This document shows positions 28,669 through 39,355 of a DNA stretch of 64,000 bases, one piece after another. The stretch lies in contig NZ_DS022298.1 of assembly GCF_000153805.1 (NCBI RefSeq), positions 2,112,827 through 2,176,826 of the forward strand, in the 5' to 3' direction. The number at the start of each line of letters is the position of its first letter. The stretch's first letter is position 1. Source of the stretch: Synechococcus sp. BL107 (GTDB taxonomy: Bacteria > Cyanobacteriota > Cyanobacteriia > PCC-6307 > Cyanobiaceae). A program made the position numbers and the translations under genes. Below the pieces are notes generated by a model, which saw nothing but the letters and a program-made list of their open reading frames with translations, made no database searches and was not told the origin of the DNA.

Positions 28669-29079
28669 ATGTCCCTCACCCTCCGCGTGCTGGCACCAGA
28701 CCAGAACGTGTTTGATGGCAGCGCCGATGAGGTGATTCTGCCCAGTACCACAGGTCAGCTCGGCATTCTGACTGGCCATATCTCAATGCTTACGGCCATT
28801 GACGTTGGTGTTTTGCGTGTTCGTGCGAACGGCTCGTGGAATTCCATCGCCTTGATGGGTGGATTTGCGGAAGTCGATTCCGACGAAGTCACCGTTTTGG
28901 TGAACAAAGCAGAGCTTGGCAGCAGCATCGATGCCAACGCCGCGGAAGCAGACTTTCAAAAGGCAACGTCCGCTGTTGCTGGCATGGAAGGTCAACCTGC
29001 ATCAGCTGAAAAGGTGAAGGCCCAACAGCAGCTCAATGAGGCGCGTGCTCGCATGCAAGCCAGCAAGTCGGCTGACTGA
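28669..29079 (+). CDS. atpC: ATP synthase F1 subunit epsilon
   Basis: The 136-residue product starts MSLTLRVLAPDQNVFDGSAD and has VILPSTTGQLGILTGHISML, the N-terminal beta-sandwich, then a C-terminal helical hairpin (AEADFQKATSAVAGMEG and the following Ala-rich helix). It couples F1 rotation and inhibits ATP hydrolysis. It follows atpD by 77 nt and is followed by a strong terminator. Confidence 0.96.
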   Translation: MSLTLRVLAPDQNVFDGSADEVILPSTTGQLGILTGHISMLTAIDVGVLRVRANGSWNSIALMGGFAEVDSDEVTVLVNKAELGSSIDANAAEADFQKATSAVAGMEGQPASAEKVKAQQQLNEARARMQASKSAD

Positions 29080-29130
29080 CCGACCATGGCTGCCTGCCTG
29101 AAGGGCAGAGCGATTGCTCTTTATAACTTC

Positions 29131-29158
29131 GCCGGAAGCTGAGCTTCCGGCTTTTTTT
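29131..29158 (+). terminator. Rho-independent terminator of atpD-atpC
   Basis: A perfect 9-bp stem GCCGGAAGC/GCTTCCGGC (29131-29139 and 29143-29151) with a TGA loop is followed by seven T residues. It lies about 50 nt after the atpC stop. Confidence 0.95.
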
Positions 29159-29205
29159 GCGCTTTGTTGGGTTCGCAAAGAACGCAGTCGATTCAGTATT
29201 TCCAT

Positions 29206-29231
29206 AAAAAACGACCTGCAAAGGCAGGCCG
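29206..29231 (-). terminator. terminator of the PSRP-3 gene
   Basis: On the minus strand the RNA CGGCCTGC-CTTT-GCAGGTCG forms an 8-bp stem with one G-U pair, followed by six U residues (complement of 29206-29211). On the plus strand the same hairpin has an A/C mismatch and is also followed by T residues, so weaker activity in that direction is possible. Confidence 0.85.
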
Positions 29232-29263
29232 TTTTTTTTACGCACAAACCGATCAACGGGCGA

Positions 29264-30610
<1,347 letters not shown>

Positions 30611-30614
<4 letters not shown>

Positions 30615-31936
30615 CTCTCCATCGCGGCGAGACTCTTTTGGGCGATGTGGGTCAACACCTCATGGCCCTGATCGGTGACGGCAACGTCATCTTCAATCCG
30701 AATGCCAATCCCTTTCCACCGATCGTCAATCTCGGGCTGACCCTCGGGAACTGCCAAGCGATCGCTGATGTAAAGCCCTGGCTCCACGGTGAGCACGAAG
30801 CCCGTTTCTAATTCAGCGGGCCGTTCACCCAACCGATAGGCCCCCACATCATGGACATCCAACCCCAACCAATGACCGGTGCGATGCATGTAGAGATGGC
30901 GGTAATCCCCTCGTTCAATCAATCCATCGGGATCTCCAACGAGAAGGCCCAAATCAACGAGACCCTCAACCAACGTGCGTAACGCTGTGTTGTGCACGTT
31001 TTCTGCCGTTCCGCCCGGTCGAACCATCTCGATGGCCGATTCCTGGGCCGCTAAGACCAGGCTGTAGAGCTCACGCTGCTCGGCGCTGAAGCGACCATTA
31101 ACGGGAAATGTGCGGGTGATATCGCCGTTGTAATAGTCCTCCACGGAACATCCGGCATCGATCAGGAGCAAATCTCCGTCCTGCAGGGGGGCCGTGTTGG
31201 CGGTGTAATGAAGAACGCAGGCGTTATCGCCGCCGGCGACGATGGATCCATAGGCAGGGCCCCGGGCCCCACTGGCCCGAAAATGGGACTCAATCGCCGC
31301 CTGCACTTCCGACTCCCTCATCCCAGGGCGGGTCATCTCCCGTGCCAGTTCATGGGCTTCTGCGGAAATTCGACAGGCATCGCGCAACCGCGCCAGCTCG
31401 TGCGGGTCTTTGCGAAGACGCAGACGATGAAGGATCGGCGTCGGCGCCACCAAACCAAACGCCGCTTCTCCAGAGCGTGCATACATGTCGAGCTGACGCC
31501 CCCAAGCGGCAAGCACGAGTGGCTCAACGGCTGGGTGACGACCAATCCGGAATGCAATGGCTTCCGCTCCATTCAAATAACCAGACAATTTCTCCTGGAG
31601 TTGATCAAGGGGATGGGCGAGGTCAGCCCCATAGCGCTCCAAGGCCCCCTCCGTCCCCCAACGGAATCCTGTCCAAACCTCCGCCGCTGGATCCTTCGGT
31701 TGGACAAACAAAACGAAGCGCTCACCCTCCGGTCGGTGGGGCAGCAAGAGAGCAACCGCATCGGGCTCGTCGAAGCCCGTGAGATAGAAAAAATCACTGT
31801 CTTGGCGAAACGGCCACTCACAATCGGCGTGATGGGTCGTCAGAGCTGCGGCTGGAATCACCGCCGCTGCAGCCCCTAGTTGCTCCATGAAGCGCTCACG
31901 CCTGAGCGCATGGATACCAGGATCAAACGCGGTCAA
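30611..31936 (-). CDS. pepP: Xaa-Pro aminopeptidase (aminopeptidase P)
   Basis: The 441-residue metallopeptidase removes N-terminal residues preceding proline. Its N-terminal creatinase-like domain is followed by the pita-bread catalytic domain with metal ligands in LLIDAGCSVEDYYNGDITR (two Asp), HRTGHWLGLDVHD (His), LTVEPGLYI (Glu) and GIRIEDDVAVT (Glu). All five ligands are intact. It overlaps the HAD gene's stop by 4 nt in a convergent arrangement and is divergent from the CNNM gene by 87 nt. Confidence 0.95.
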
Positions 31937-32023
31937 ACCGGCGGGAGCGAGTGTTGTTCAGGATGGCAGTTCACGAAGCCTGATTGAGCGCGACGGATAC
32001 GATGGACCGAGTGTTGGTCAGCA

Positions 32024-33019
32024 ATGAGCTCCGATCTTCTCGTGCTGATCGTGCTTGTGTTGATAGTGCTGCTCGGTTCTGCCCTGTGCTCTGGTGTAGA
32101 AGCGGCACTGTTAACGGTGAATCCGATTCGAGTCCAGGAGCTCGCCGCCCGCGAGCGTCCTGTGGCTGGAGCGCGGCGGTTGGCCAAGTTGCGGAAACAT
32201 CTCGGCAGAACGCTGTCTGCACTGGTGATTACCAACAATGGCTTCAATATTTTTGGCAGCTTGATGCTCGGTGGTTATGCCGCCTGGGTTTTTGAGCAGC
32301 GCGGTGTGAACAGTGCGGCACTGCCGCTGTTTTCGATTGGCCTCACGATTCTCGTCATTCTGCTTGGGGAGATTCTTCCCAAGGCTTTGGGTAGCCGCTT
32401 GGCCCTCCCTGTGGCCCTCGCTAGTGCGCCATTACTGCATTGGCTGGGAATTTTGTTACGCCCGCTTGTGGTGCTCCTGGAGCGGATCTTGCCGGCTCTC
32501 ACAGCGGAAGCCGAAATCAGCACCAACGAAGACGAAATCAGGCTCCTTGCTCGCCTTGGCTCCCAAAAGGGAGAAATCGAAGCGGATGAGGCCGCGATGA
32601 TCGGCAAGGTGTTTCAACTCAACGACCTCACCGCAAGAGATTTGATGACGCCCCGGGTGGCTGCTCCAACACTGGATGGCAGCTTGAGCATTGAGTCACA
32701 ACGGACTCGACTGATGGAAAACAATTCCCCATGGTGGGTGGTCTTAGGCGACCAAGTGGACAAGGTTTTAGGCGTTGCAAGCCGAGAACATCTCCTCACC
32801 GCTTTACTGGAAAACCGCGGCCTACTAACACCGGTCGACCTTTGCGAGCAGGTGGATTACGTACCTGAAATGATCCGAGCCGATCGACTACTCACAGGCT
32901 TCAGAAAAGACAGCGGCGGAGTACGGGTCGTTGTCGATGAGTTCGGCGGATTTGTTGGAGTGATTGGAGCCGAAGCCGTGTTGGCGGTATTAGCAGGATG
33001 GTGGCGCAAACCCGCCTAA
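32024..33019 (+). CDS. CNNM/CBS-domain membrane transporter-like protein
   Basis: The 331-residue product begins with a CNNM (DUF21) transmembrane domain: four hydrophobic segments in the first 165 residues, with SALCSGVEAALLTVNPIRV and LGEILPKALGSRLA. A pair of CBS domains follows (about 180-310; DLTARDLMTPRVAAPTLDG). The C-terminal transporter-associated CorC_HlyC domain is absent. Such proteins are linked to Mg2+ or Co2+ efflux in other bacteria; older databases call them hemolysins, which is misleading. Confidence 0.87.
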   Translation: MSSDLLVLIVLVLIVLLGSALCSGVEAALLTVNPIRVQELAARERPVAGARRLAKLRKHLGRTLSALVITNNGFNIFGSLMLGGYAAWVFEQRGVNSAALPLFSIGLTILVILLGEILPKALGSRLALPVALASAPLLHWLGILLRPLVVLLERILPALTAEAEISTNEDEIRLLARLGSQKGEIEADEAAMIGKVFQLNDLTARDLMTPRVAAPTLDGSLSIESQRTRLMENNSPWWVVLGDQVDKVLGVASREHLLTALLENRGLLTPVDLCEQVDYVPEMIRADRLLTGFRKDSGGVRVVVDEFGGFVGVIGAEAVLAVLAGWWRKPA

Positions 33020-33058
33020 GCGATGGTCTCAGACCTCAACAAGCCAACTCAATCCACA

Positions 33059-33235
33059 TCAACAATCATATTCGACTTCAGACAGACGTTGTCGACGATG
33101 AACGTCGTTGTCTTTCATCTGTGATTCGTCATAGTTGAGGCCCTTGATCGGGCAAGCAACAGCACGAAAGGGTTGGTGCTTGCCTTCTTGGACAATGGTC
33201 CCAATACTTTTGGAACCGAGTAAATCAAGAATCAC
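33059..33235 (-). CDS. 58-residue small protein, unknown
   Basis: The ORF starts at GTG 33235 and ends in TGA at 33059. It reads MILDLLGSKSIGTIVQEGKH, then PFRAVACPIKGLNYDESQMK and an Arg-rich end. The first half looks like a beta-rich domain and the tail is acidic/basic. Two Cys residues occur, one of them last. No family is recognised. It is the downstream member of a run of three small minus-strand ORFs (with 33251 and 33676). Confidence 0.45.
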   Translation of the reverse strand: MILDLLGSKSIGTIVQEGKHQPFRAVACPIKGLNYDESQMKDNDVHRRQRLSEVEYDC

Positions 33236-33250
33236 TGATTAAAAAAAAAT

Positions 33251-33478
33251 TTACGCGTGAACCAAAGCTTTGCCTTGGACTTCTAGGTCTGCATTGACCC
33301 ACATCACCCCTTTCGCAGTGATGAGCGACAACATCACGCGGTCATCACGAAGTAAGCGATAGGTGGACAACTCCTGCCCGATCAAATCTTTGGCGTGGTT
33401 AGTCGCACTGTGAAGATCTGAGTGATTGGAATCATGCTCCCAACCATTTGAAGTGAGTTTTTCTAGTCGGACGGTCAT
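33251..33478 (-). CDS. 75-residue small protein, unknown
   Basis: From the ATG at 33478 the product starts MTVRLEKLTSNGWEHDSNHS and contains LIGQELSTYRLLRDDRVMLS and a VMWVNADLE strand. The family is unknown. The composition is balanced and soluble. The frame continues upstream to 33646 through a hydrophobic stretch, but the ATG at 33478 is preceded by non-coding-looking AT-rich sequence and is taken as the start. It lies 15 nt upstream of the 58-residue ORF, so the two may be one transcript. Confidence 0.55.
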   Translation of the reverse strand: MTVRLEKLTSNGWEHDSNHSDLHSATNHAKDLIGQELSTYRLLRDDRVMLSLITAKGVMWVNADLEVQGKALVHA

Positions 33479-33675
33479 GGTGTTTTTTAAATTGTCCGTA
33501 CACGCCAGGATTGGCACAAAAAACAACGGCTGCAAGAAAAAAATGGAAACAAATACCGAAATAACGGAATCGCTTTGGGATCGCAGATCAACAACCCGAG
33601 AAAATTGAGCCCGAAGCCGAGTGAACACTCGTATCGGTTGCAACATGCTCTGCCATCCAAAGGCTTGAGAACAGG

Positions 33676-33843
33676 TCAGCTAGATGAATGGTGATCCTTC
33701 TGCTCATCGACAATTACATCAACATCAACAACCGCCGAGTCGGCACTGATGTCGTGTTGAACGACCGTTGCGTCAGCAAAAATCTTTTTAATTTGACGGA
33801 TCGTAAAAAGAAGTATGAGCGAGAGAAGAAGAATGCGAATCAC
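33676..33843 (-). CDS. 55-residue membrane-anchored small protein, unknown
   Basis: The GTG at 33843 has a clear AGGGGAGAA ribosome-binding site 3-11 nt upstream on the minus strand. Residues 2-15 (IRILLLSLILLFTI) form a short hydrophobic segment, then RQIKK, then a Val/Asp-rich acidic tail ending HHSSS. It may be a membrane-tethered or secreted peptide. Together with 33059 and 33251 it forms a run of small unknown ORFs downstream of the CNNM gene on the opposite strand. Confidence 0.5.
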   Translation of the reverse strand: MIRILLLSLILLFTIRQIKKIFADATVVQHDISADSAVVDVDVIVDEQKDHHSSS

Positions 33844-34151
33844 GGATTCTCCCCTGGCTGACTGGCCTAATCAAGTTTCAGCGTAGCTGGACCAAGACGC
33901 CGAACAACAGGCTCTCAACAAGCAGCCTCTACTGGAGAACGCACCTTGAACAACCCTGAGACATGTCGTCAGAGCAACATCCAGACATGAATGACCTCAC
34001 GTTGGTCGCTTGCGTGGCCTTTTAACCTGGTGGGATGGATCAGGGTCGATTCCAGATCACAGCAAGCCAGGCTGTTTCGGCTCACTCTGCAGGCCTGTCC
34101 GAAGGCTTTGTCAACGCAAGACCAGCGGTGACAGGGTCGCCACCTTCATCC

Positions 34152-35444
34152 ATGCATCCTTCCGCGGTGCCACCGTCCACCGTGGTGCGCTGCCGGGAAC
34201 TGCTCGATCAATGGCGCCAGAGCCTCCGCCTATCCCGGCGGGAACAGGGACTCCTGGGGGGAGAACTCGTCCAGCTCGATCGACAATTGCAACGTCTGCA
34301 GCAACGCACCCTGCGAATCGCGGTGTTTGGCCGGGTTGGCGTTGGCAAGTCGAGTCTGATCAACGCTCTCATTGGCGAGCCCCTACTGGCCACTGATGTG
34401 GCCCACGGCAGTACGCGGAGCCAGAGAGGTGTGGTGTGGCCAGGCTCAATCGCAGACCTCAACCGCGTTGAGCTGGTGGATACACCAGGGATCGATGAAA
34501 TCAATGCCGCGGGTCGAGCGCGATTGGCATCCCGGGTGGCCATGGGGGCTGATTTGGTTCTGCTTGTGATCGATAGCGATCTCACCCGGACGGATCGCGA
34601 GGCGCTGCAAACATTGCTCAGCAGCGGCAAGCCCTTACATGTGGTGCTCAACCGCAGCGACCGCTGGCCGGCACAGGAACGCGCAGCACTCTTCAACAGC
34701 ATTCGCTCACGCCTTCCCGGAGACCTGCCACTCACCGTTGTGGCCGCAGCACCGCGGCAGGCCAAGCTCCAGCCCGATGGCCGCGTTCGCAGTGCACGCA
34801 CCCCAGCCCAGGTTGAGGCCCTAGAACAACAGCTGAAGGGCCAACTCGAACGTGAAGGCGTGCTGCTCCTCGCACTCCAAGCCCTGCGACAAGCCGATAA
34901 GTTCCAGCGCAACTGCCAACAGCTGCGGCTTCAACAACACCGCCGCAGCGCCCAAGGTCTGATTGGTCGATATGCCGCGGCCAAAGCGACGGGGGTGGCG
35001 ATCAACCCAGTGCTCGCCTTTGACCTAGCCGGGGGCATGGCCTGCGACACCGCCTTAGTAGTGCAACTCAGTCGCCTCTATGGCCTTCCTCTCACACCGA
35101 AAGCAGCCCGACAACTGCTCACGCATTTATCTGGAAGTAACGCACTCCTAGGGGGCATACAAATCGGCCTCAGCGCGCTCAAGCAGATGCTGTTGTTGTT
35201 GGTGCCGATCAGTGGCGGCACCAGCCTGGCCCCCGCCGCACCTGTGGCCTTTGCCCAGGCGGCACTGGCGGTTCATGCAAGCCGTCGCACCGGTCAACTC
35301 GTAGCCCAACACCTACTCCACCCATCGGGTGGCCAACCCGGAGCGCTACTCCAACGCTTGGCGCGACGCGATCCCGTCGTGCGTCACTGGCTGCATCGCT
35401 GGCCATTGCGTGCACAGCAAGATCTCCGCCCGTTGCTGCCTTGA
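34152..35444 (+). CDS. GTP-binding protein with C-terminal membrane-associated helices
   Basis: With the ATG at 34152 (MHPSAVPPSTVVRCRELLDQ) the product has 430 residues; the open frame extends upstream to 34035 but the added part is low in conserved features. It has G1 GRVGVGKSS (residues 60-68), G3 DTPGIDE and a G4-like NRSD. The second half has long Leu/Ala/Gly helices (about 300-400), in the manner of DUF697-type cyanobacterial GTPases. It starts an operon with nadD, which begins 2 nt after its stop. Confidence 0.88.
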   Translation: MHPSAVPPSTVVRCRELLDQWRQSLRLSRREQGLLGGELVQLDRQLQRLQQRTLRIAVFGRVGVGKSSLINALIGEPLLATDVAHGSTRSQRGVVWPGSIADLNRVELVDTPGIDEINAAGRARLASRVAMGADLVLLVIDSDLTRTDREALQTLLSSGKPLHVVLNRSDRWPAQERAALFNSIRSRLPGDLPLTVVAAAPRQAKLQPDGRVRSARTPAQVEALEQQLKGQLEREGVLLLALQALRQADKFQRNCQQLRLQQHRRSAQGLIGRYAAAKATGVAINPVLAFDLAGGMACDTALVVQLSRLYGLPLTPKAARQLLTHLSGSNALLGGIQIGLSALKQMLLLLVPISGGTSLAPAAPVAFAQAALAVHASRRTGQLVAQHLLHPSGGQPGALLQRLARRDPVVRHWLHRWPLRAQQDLRPLLP

Positions 35445-35445
35445 A

Positions 35446-36024
35446 ATGGTGCAACAGCGGATTGCCCTCTTCGGAACGAGTGCCGACCCTCCAACCCGAG
35501 GACACCAGGCTCTCCTTGAGCAGCTGCTGCATCGCTACGACCGCGTGGCCACATGGGCAAGCGACAACCCAATGAAGCAGCACGGCGCAACGCTGTCCGT
35601 GCGGGCCATGCTGTTGAAAGCGTTGGTCGAACAACTGAACAGTTCAAACCTGGACCTCGCCCAAGACCTCAGCAGTCCATTCACCATGGAGACGTTGCAT
35701 CGCGCCCATCAACGCTGGCCTCAACACAACCTGGTGTTTGTGGTGGGTAGCGATTTAGCCGCTCAAATCCCCCATTGGAAACAAGCTGATCAGTGGCTCA
35801 GCCAATGCCACATGGCGATTGCTCCACGCCAGGGTTGGCCTCTCACCGCGATGGCACTGGCCGATTTGAGCCGATGCGGAGCCTCTGTTGAAGTGTTGGA
35901 TGTGGAGATCCCAGCGAGCGCCAGCTCTGAGCAACGTCATGCCCCCCAGCCTGAGCAGGTCCCCAGTGCGGTGTGGCCCCTTCTGCTCGAGCACAATCTT
36001 TACGGTCTCGATCCCACCCTCTAG
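35446..36024 (+). CDS. nadD: nicotinate-nucleotide adenylyltransferase
   Basis: The 192-residue product has the nucleotidyltransferase loop IALFGTSADPPTRGHQALLE, an unusual but cyanobacterium-like variant of GGTFDPxHxGH. It also has VFVVGSDLAAQIPHWKQADQ, the substrate-binding region seen in NadD. It forms nicotinate adenine dinucleotide from NaMN and ATP. It lies between the GTPase and nadE with gaps of only 1-3 nt, so nadD-nadE form a NAD synthesis module. Confidence 0.93.
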   Translation: MVQQRIALFGTSADPPTRGHQALLEQLLHRYDRVATWASDNPMKQHGATLSVRAMLLKALVEQLNSSNLDLAQDLSSPFTMETLHRAHQRWPQHNLVFVVGSDLAAQIPHWKQADQWLSQCHMAIAPRQGWPLTAMALADLSRCGASVEVLDVEIPASASSEQRHAPQPEQVPSAVWPLLLEHNLYGLDPTL

Positions 36025-36027
36025 CTG

Positions 36028-37704
36028 ATGCGTCTTGCCCTCGCCCAAATCAATCCACTTGTGGGTGATCTGCAGGGCAACGCAGAGCGCATTCTTGTGG
36101 CAGCCAGCGAAGCCCAACGCGACGGGGCCGATGTGTTGCTCACCCCCGAACTTTCACTTTGGGGGTATCCACCGCGAGACCTGCTGCTCCAACCAGACCG
36201 CATCGCCGCTCAAGCAGAGCTGCTCCAGGGGATGAGCCAGCATTTGGACAGCGATCTCATCGTGCTGGTGGGTGTTGCCTTACCCACCGACGATGACCGT
36301 GCCCCCGGGCTCACCAACAGCATCGCCCTCGTGGACCGGCGGGGATGGCGCGCCGTTGCTCACAAACAACTGCTGCCCAGTTACGACGTTTTTGATGAGC
36401 GGCGCTACTTCCGTCCAGGGACGGGACCAAACCTTCTGCAACTTCCCAACGGCCAACGACTGGGGCTCACGATCTGCGAAGACCTCTGGGTAGACGACAA
36501 CCTGCAGCGGGAACGTCTGGCAGGCCCCGACCCAATCGAACAATTGATCCCAGAACAGCCGGATGTGGTGATCAACCTCGCTGCATCACCCTTCGATGCG
36601 GACAAACCATTGTTGCGACAAAAGCTGGCCGCCACGGCAGCGCGCCGCTTGAACTGTCCAGTGGTGTATCTCAATCAAGTCGGAGGCAACGACGAATTGG
36701 TCTTCGATGGCGGCAGTTTTGTGATGTCTGCCTCAGGAGACCCCTTACTGGAACTCCCATGCTGTTGCGACCAGGTCAGTCTTTGGGACAGCGAAGCTGA
36801 ACCCGCCAATCGAGATCACAGCCCTGATGACCCACTAGATCGACTATTTCGCGCCCTTGTGCTGGGGGTTCAGGACTACGCCTGCAAGTGCGGTTTTCAA
36901 AAAGCACTGTTAGGCCTGAGTGGTGGGATCGATTCAGGGCTCGTTGCCGTGATCGCCACCGCAGCCCTCGGAGCCGATCACGTATCAACACTGCTGATGC
37001 CGTCGCCTTGGAGTTCAGCAGGATCGATCGACGATGCCGTTGCCCTGGCGAAACGACTGGGACTGAAGACCACGACCTTGCCGATCCGTCCCTTGATGGA
37101 TGGCTTCGACACAACCTTGAACCCTGCACTTGGTGCCGATCCAAGCGGAGTCACCGCTGAGAACCTGCAATCCCGCATTCGCGGCACCTTGCTGATGGCG
37201 GTGGCGAATCAGGAGGGCCAATTGCTGTTAACCACCGGCAATAAATCTGAATTAGCCGTTGGGTACTGCACCCTTTATGGGGATATGAATGGTGGGCTAG
37301 CCGTGATCGGCGACCTCTACAAAACCAGCGTATTCGCGCTTTGTGACTGGCTCGACAGTCCAGCATCCCGACACTGCCGTGGGGACTATCACCTTCCCGA
37401 GCACGGAGAGTTGGTGGGCGATGCCATTCGACGAAAACCCCCGAGTGCTGAACTACGACCTGATCAAAAAGACAGCGACTCGCTGCCGGACTACAGCGCT
37501 CTCGATGCCTTACTCAAGGATCTGATCCAAGAACGACGACACGGTGAGGACTTGATCGCCGCCGGCCATAACCCTGAACTCGTCTCCCGCGTTGAACAGC
37601 TGCTGAAACGGGCCGAGTTCAAACGCCGACAGGCGGCGCCCCTGCTCAAAGTGAGCCCTCAGGCCTTTGGCAGTGGCTGGCGGCTGCCGATTGCCTGCGG
37701 CTGA
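36028..37704 (+). CDS. nadE: glutamine-dependent NAD+ synthetase
   Basis: The 558-residue fusion has an N-terminal nitrilase-type glutaminase domain with Glu41 (LTPELSLWGYPP), Lys113 (AHKQLLPSYD) and Cys150 (LTICEDLW), and a C-terminal NAD synthetase domain with the ATP loop LGLSGGIDSGL. It amidates deamido-NAD using glutamine. All three glutaminase catalytic residues are intact. It follows nadD by 3 nt. Confidence 0.95.
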   Translation: MRLALAQINPLVGDLQGNAERILVAASEAQRDGADVLLTPELSLWGYPPRDLLLQPDRIAAQAELLQGMSQHLDSDLIVLVGVALPTDDDRAPGLTNSIALVDRRGWRAVAHKQLLPSYDVFDERRYFRPGTGPNLLQLPNGQRLGLTICEDLWVDDNLQRERLAGPDPIEQLIPEQPDVVINLAASPFDADKPLLRQKLAATAARRLNCPVVYLNQVGGNDELVFDGGSFVMSASGDPLLELPCCCDQVSLWDSEAEPANRDHSPDDPLDRLFRALVLGVQDYACKCGFQKALLGLSGGIDSGLVAVIATAALGADHVSTLLMPSPWSSAGSIDDAVALAKRLGLKTTTLPIRPLMDGFDTTLNPALGADPSGVTAENLQSRIRGTLLMAVANQEGQLLLTTGNKSELAVGYCTLYGDMNGGLAVIGDLYKTSVFALCDWLDSPASRHCRGDYHLPEHGELVGDAIRRKPPSAELRPDQKDSDSLPDYSALDALLKDLIQERRHGEDLIAAGHNPELVSRVEQLLKRAEFKRRQAAPLLKVSPQAFGSGWRLPIACG

Positions 37705-37735
37705 GCCAGATTGAAGACCATCGAGCTGAGCGTCC

Positions 37736-38875
37736 ATGGCAGATTCCATCCTGTCGGCACCGATGGCCAGCATTGGCATACCGAAGGAGATCAAAGTTGA
37801 CGAGCAACGCGTCGCCCTAACCCCCGATGGGGTGCGCGAATTGGTCACCCATGGACTTGAGGTGAAGATTGAAGCTGGTGCCGGAGCGGGGGCCGGGATC
37901 GGAGATGACGCCTTCCGCAAAGCGGGGGCACAACTCGTCAGCCGAGACGAAGCCTGGGCTGCCCATCTCGTCGTGAAGGTGAAAGAGCCCCAGCCCGAGG
38001 AATTCGGATTTCTCCGCAACGACATGGTGCTGTTCACCTATCTGCACCTCGCTGCCTATCCAGACGTGGGGGAAGCACTCCTCAAGGCAGGCACCGCAGC
38101 GATGGCCTACGAAACAGTTCAACTCGAGGACGGAAGCCTGCCTTTGTTGGCACCGATGAGTGAGATTGCCGGACGGCTTGCGGCCCAGGTGGGGGCCCAT
38201 TTCCTGGAAAAACCCCACGGAGGCCGCGGAGTCCTCATGGGTGGCTGCACCGGCGTTCAACCAGCGCGGGTGGTGGTGCTCGGTGCCGGAAACGCCGGCT
38301 GGAATGCGGCGCGCACAGCAGCAGCGATGGATGCGGAAGTGTTGCTACTCGACCGTTCACCGCAGCGGCTTCGCAGCCTGGAGGCGGATCGACGCGGCAG
38401 GCTGACGAGCGTGGTGAGCAGCCGTGGACTGATCGAACGGCTGGTGCCGACGGCGGATCTCGTGATCGGAGCTGTGCTCACCCCCGGCGGCCGTGCCCCC
38501 ACGCTGGTGGACGAAGACCTGGTTCAGGCGATGCGACCCGGTTCGGTGATCGTTGATGTGGCCATTGATCAGGGCGGCTGCATTGCCACCAGCCGAGAAA
38601 CCACCCACACCAATCCAACGGTGTCCATCCATGGAGTGCAGCACTACGCGGTCGGCAACATGCCTGGGGCGGTTCCATTCACGTCAACGGAGGCCCTAGT
38701 CAGCGTGACGCTGCCCTACATCCTGGGCATCGCTGGCCGCGGCCTCGAAGAGGCCTTTACCGAACGACCGGAACTACTCTCAGGCCTCAATACGGTGCAG
38801 GGATCGATCTGCCACCCCGGCGTGGCCAAAGCGCTGGGAGTTACGCCACGACACCCGATGGCCTGCCTGCGCTAG
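37736..38875 (+). CDS. ald: alanine dehydrogenase
   Basis: The 379-residue product begins with a short tail before MASIGIPKEIKVDEQRVALT, where family members usually start; ATG 37763 is the alternative start. It has VVKVKEPQPEEFGFL (Lys), FTYLHLAAYPD (His) and the NAD loop VVVLGAGNAGWNAARTAAAM. It reversibly deaminates alanine to pyruvate and ammonia. It follows nadE by 31 nt, so it may belong to that operon. Confidence 0.93.
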   Translation: MADSILSAPMASIGIPKEIKVDEQRVALTPDGVRELVTHGLEVKIEAGAGAGAGIGDDAFRKAGAQLVSRDEAWAAHLVVKVKEPQPEEFGFLRNDMVLFTYLHLAAYPDVGEALLKAGTAAMAYETVQLEDGSLPLLAPMSEIAGRLAAQVGAHFLEKPHGGRGVLMGGCTGVQPARVVVLGAGNAGWNAARTAAAMDAEVLLLDRSPQRLRSLEADRRGRLTSVVSSRGLIERLVPTADLVIGAVLTPGGRAPTLVDEDLVQAMRPGSVIVDVAIDQGGCIATSRETTHTNPTVSIHGVQHYAVGNMPGAVPFTSTEALVSVTLPYILGIAGRGLEEAFTERPELLSGLNTVQGSICHPGVAKALGVTPRHPMACLR

Positions 38876-38924
38876 CACGATTGATTCACGAAATCGTAAT
38901 AATATTGAGTCAATTGCGTGCTGT

Positions 38925-39332
38925 TTAAGGCATGTCGAGGGCTTTGATGTATTGCCAATCTCCATCGGTGCCTCCACCGCACCGTTGAAAGAACGACGTT
39001 TCCCGCAGCACTCCCTCGCGATGGCGGGCTTCAAAAACCACCGTTCCCATCACGTCAGCCACACCTCCATCGGTGCAGGACAGAATGCGAAGGCCCACCC
39101 AGCGCGTAGCCCGAAAACTTCGGCGCAGTTGCTGTCGTCGCTCCGCCTCAGGCAGATGTGCTTCCGGATGAGTAAGCAACAAATAGTCCAACTCACCCTT
39201 CACAAACGCCGAGTAGCGCGAACGCATTAGCTGTTCGGCCGTTTCGGCACGCTGATCGCCGCGGTGCAGGGGAGCACAGCAGGTGCGATAAGCACCGCCC
39301 CCGCAGGGGCAGGGGCCTTGATCCGTCGACAT
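38925..39332 (-). CDS. YchJ-family (UPF0225) SEC-C protein
   Basis: From the ATG at 39332 the product has 135 residues and begins MSTDQGPCPCGGGAYRTCCA, the SEC-C-like zinc motif, followed by AEQLMRSRYSAFVKGELDYL. The start has a good AAGGGA ribosome-binding site 8 nt upstream on the minus strand. The family is widespread with no firm function. It closes the five-gene minus-strand operon that starts at 41671, and is convergent with ald. Confidence 0.88.
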   Translation of the reverse strand: MSTDQGPCPCGGGAYRTCCAPLHRGDQRAETAEQLMRSRYSAFVKGELDYLLLTHPEAHLPEAERRQQLRRSFRATRWVGLRILSCTDGGVADVMGTVVFEARHREGVLRETSFFQRCGGGTDGDWQYIKALDMP

Positions 39333-39355
39333 CGCAAATCCCTTGCCCTGCTTCA

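Noticed and set aside
34008-34066. tRNA-like stretch with CTTTTAA and GGTCGATTCC before the GTPase gene
   Set aside because: Anticodon, T-arm and acceptor stems do not pair, and no D arm is present; not a tRNA or clear remnant.
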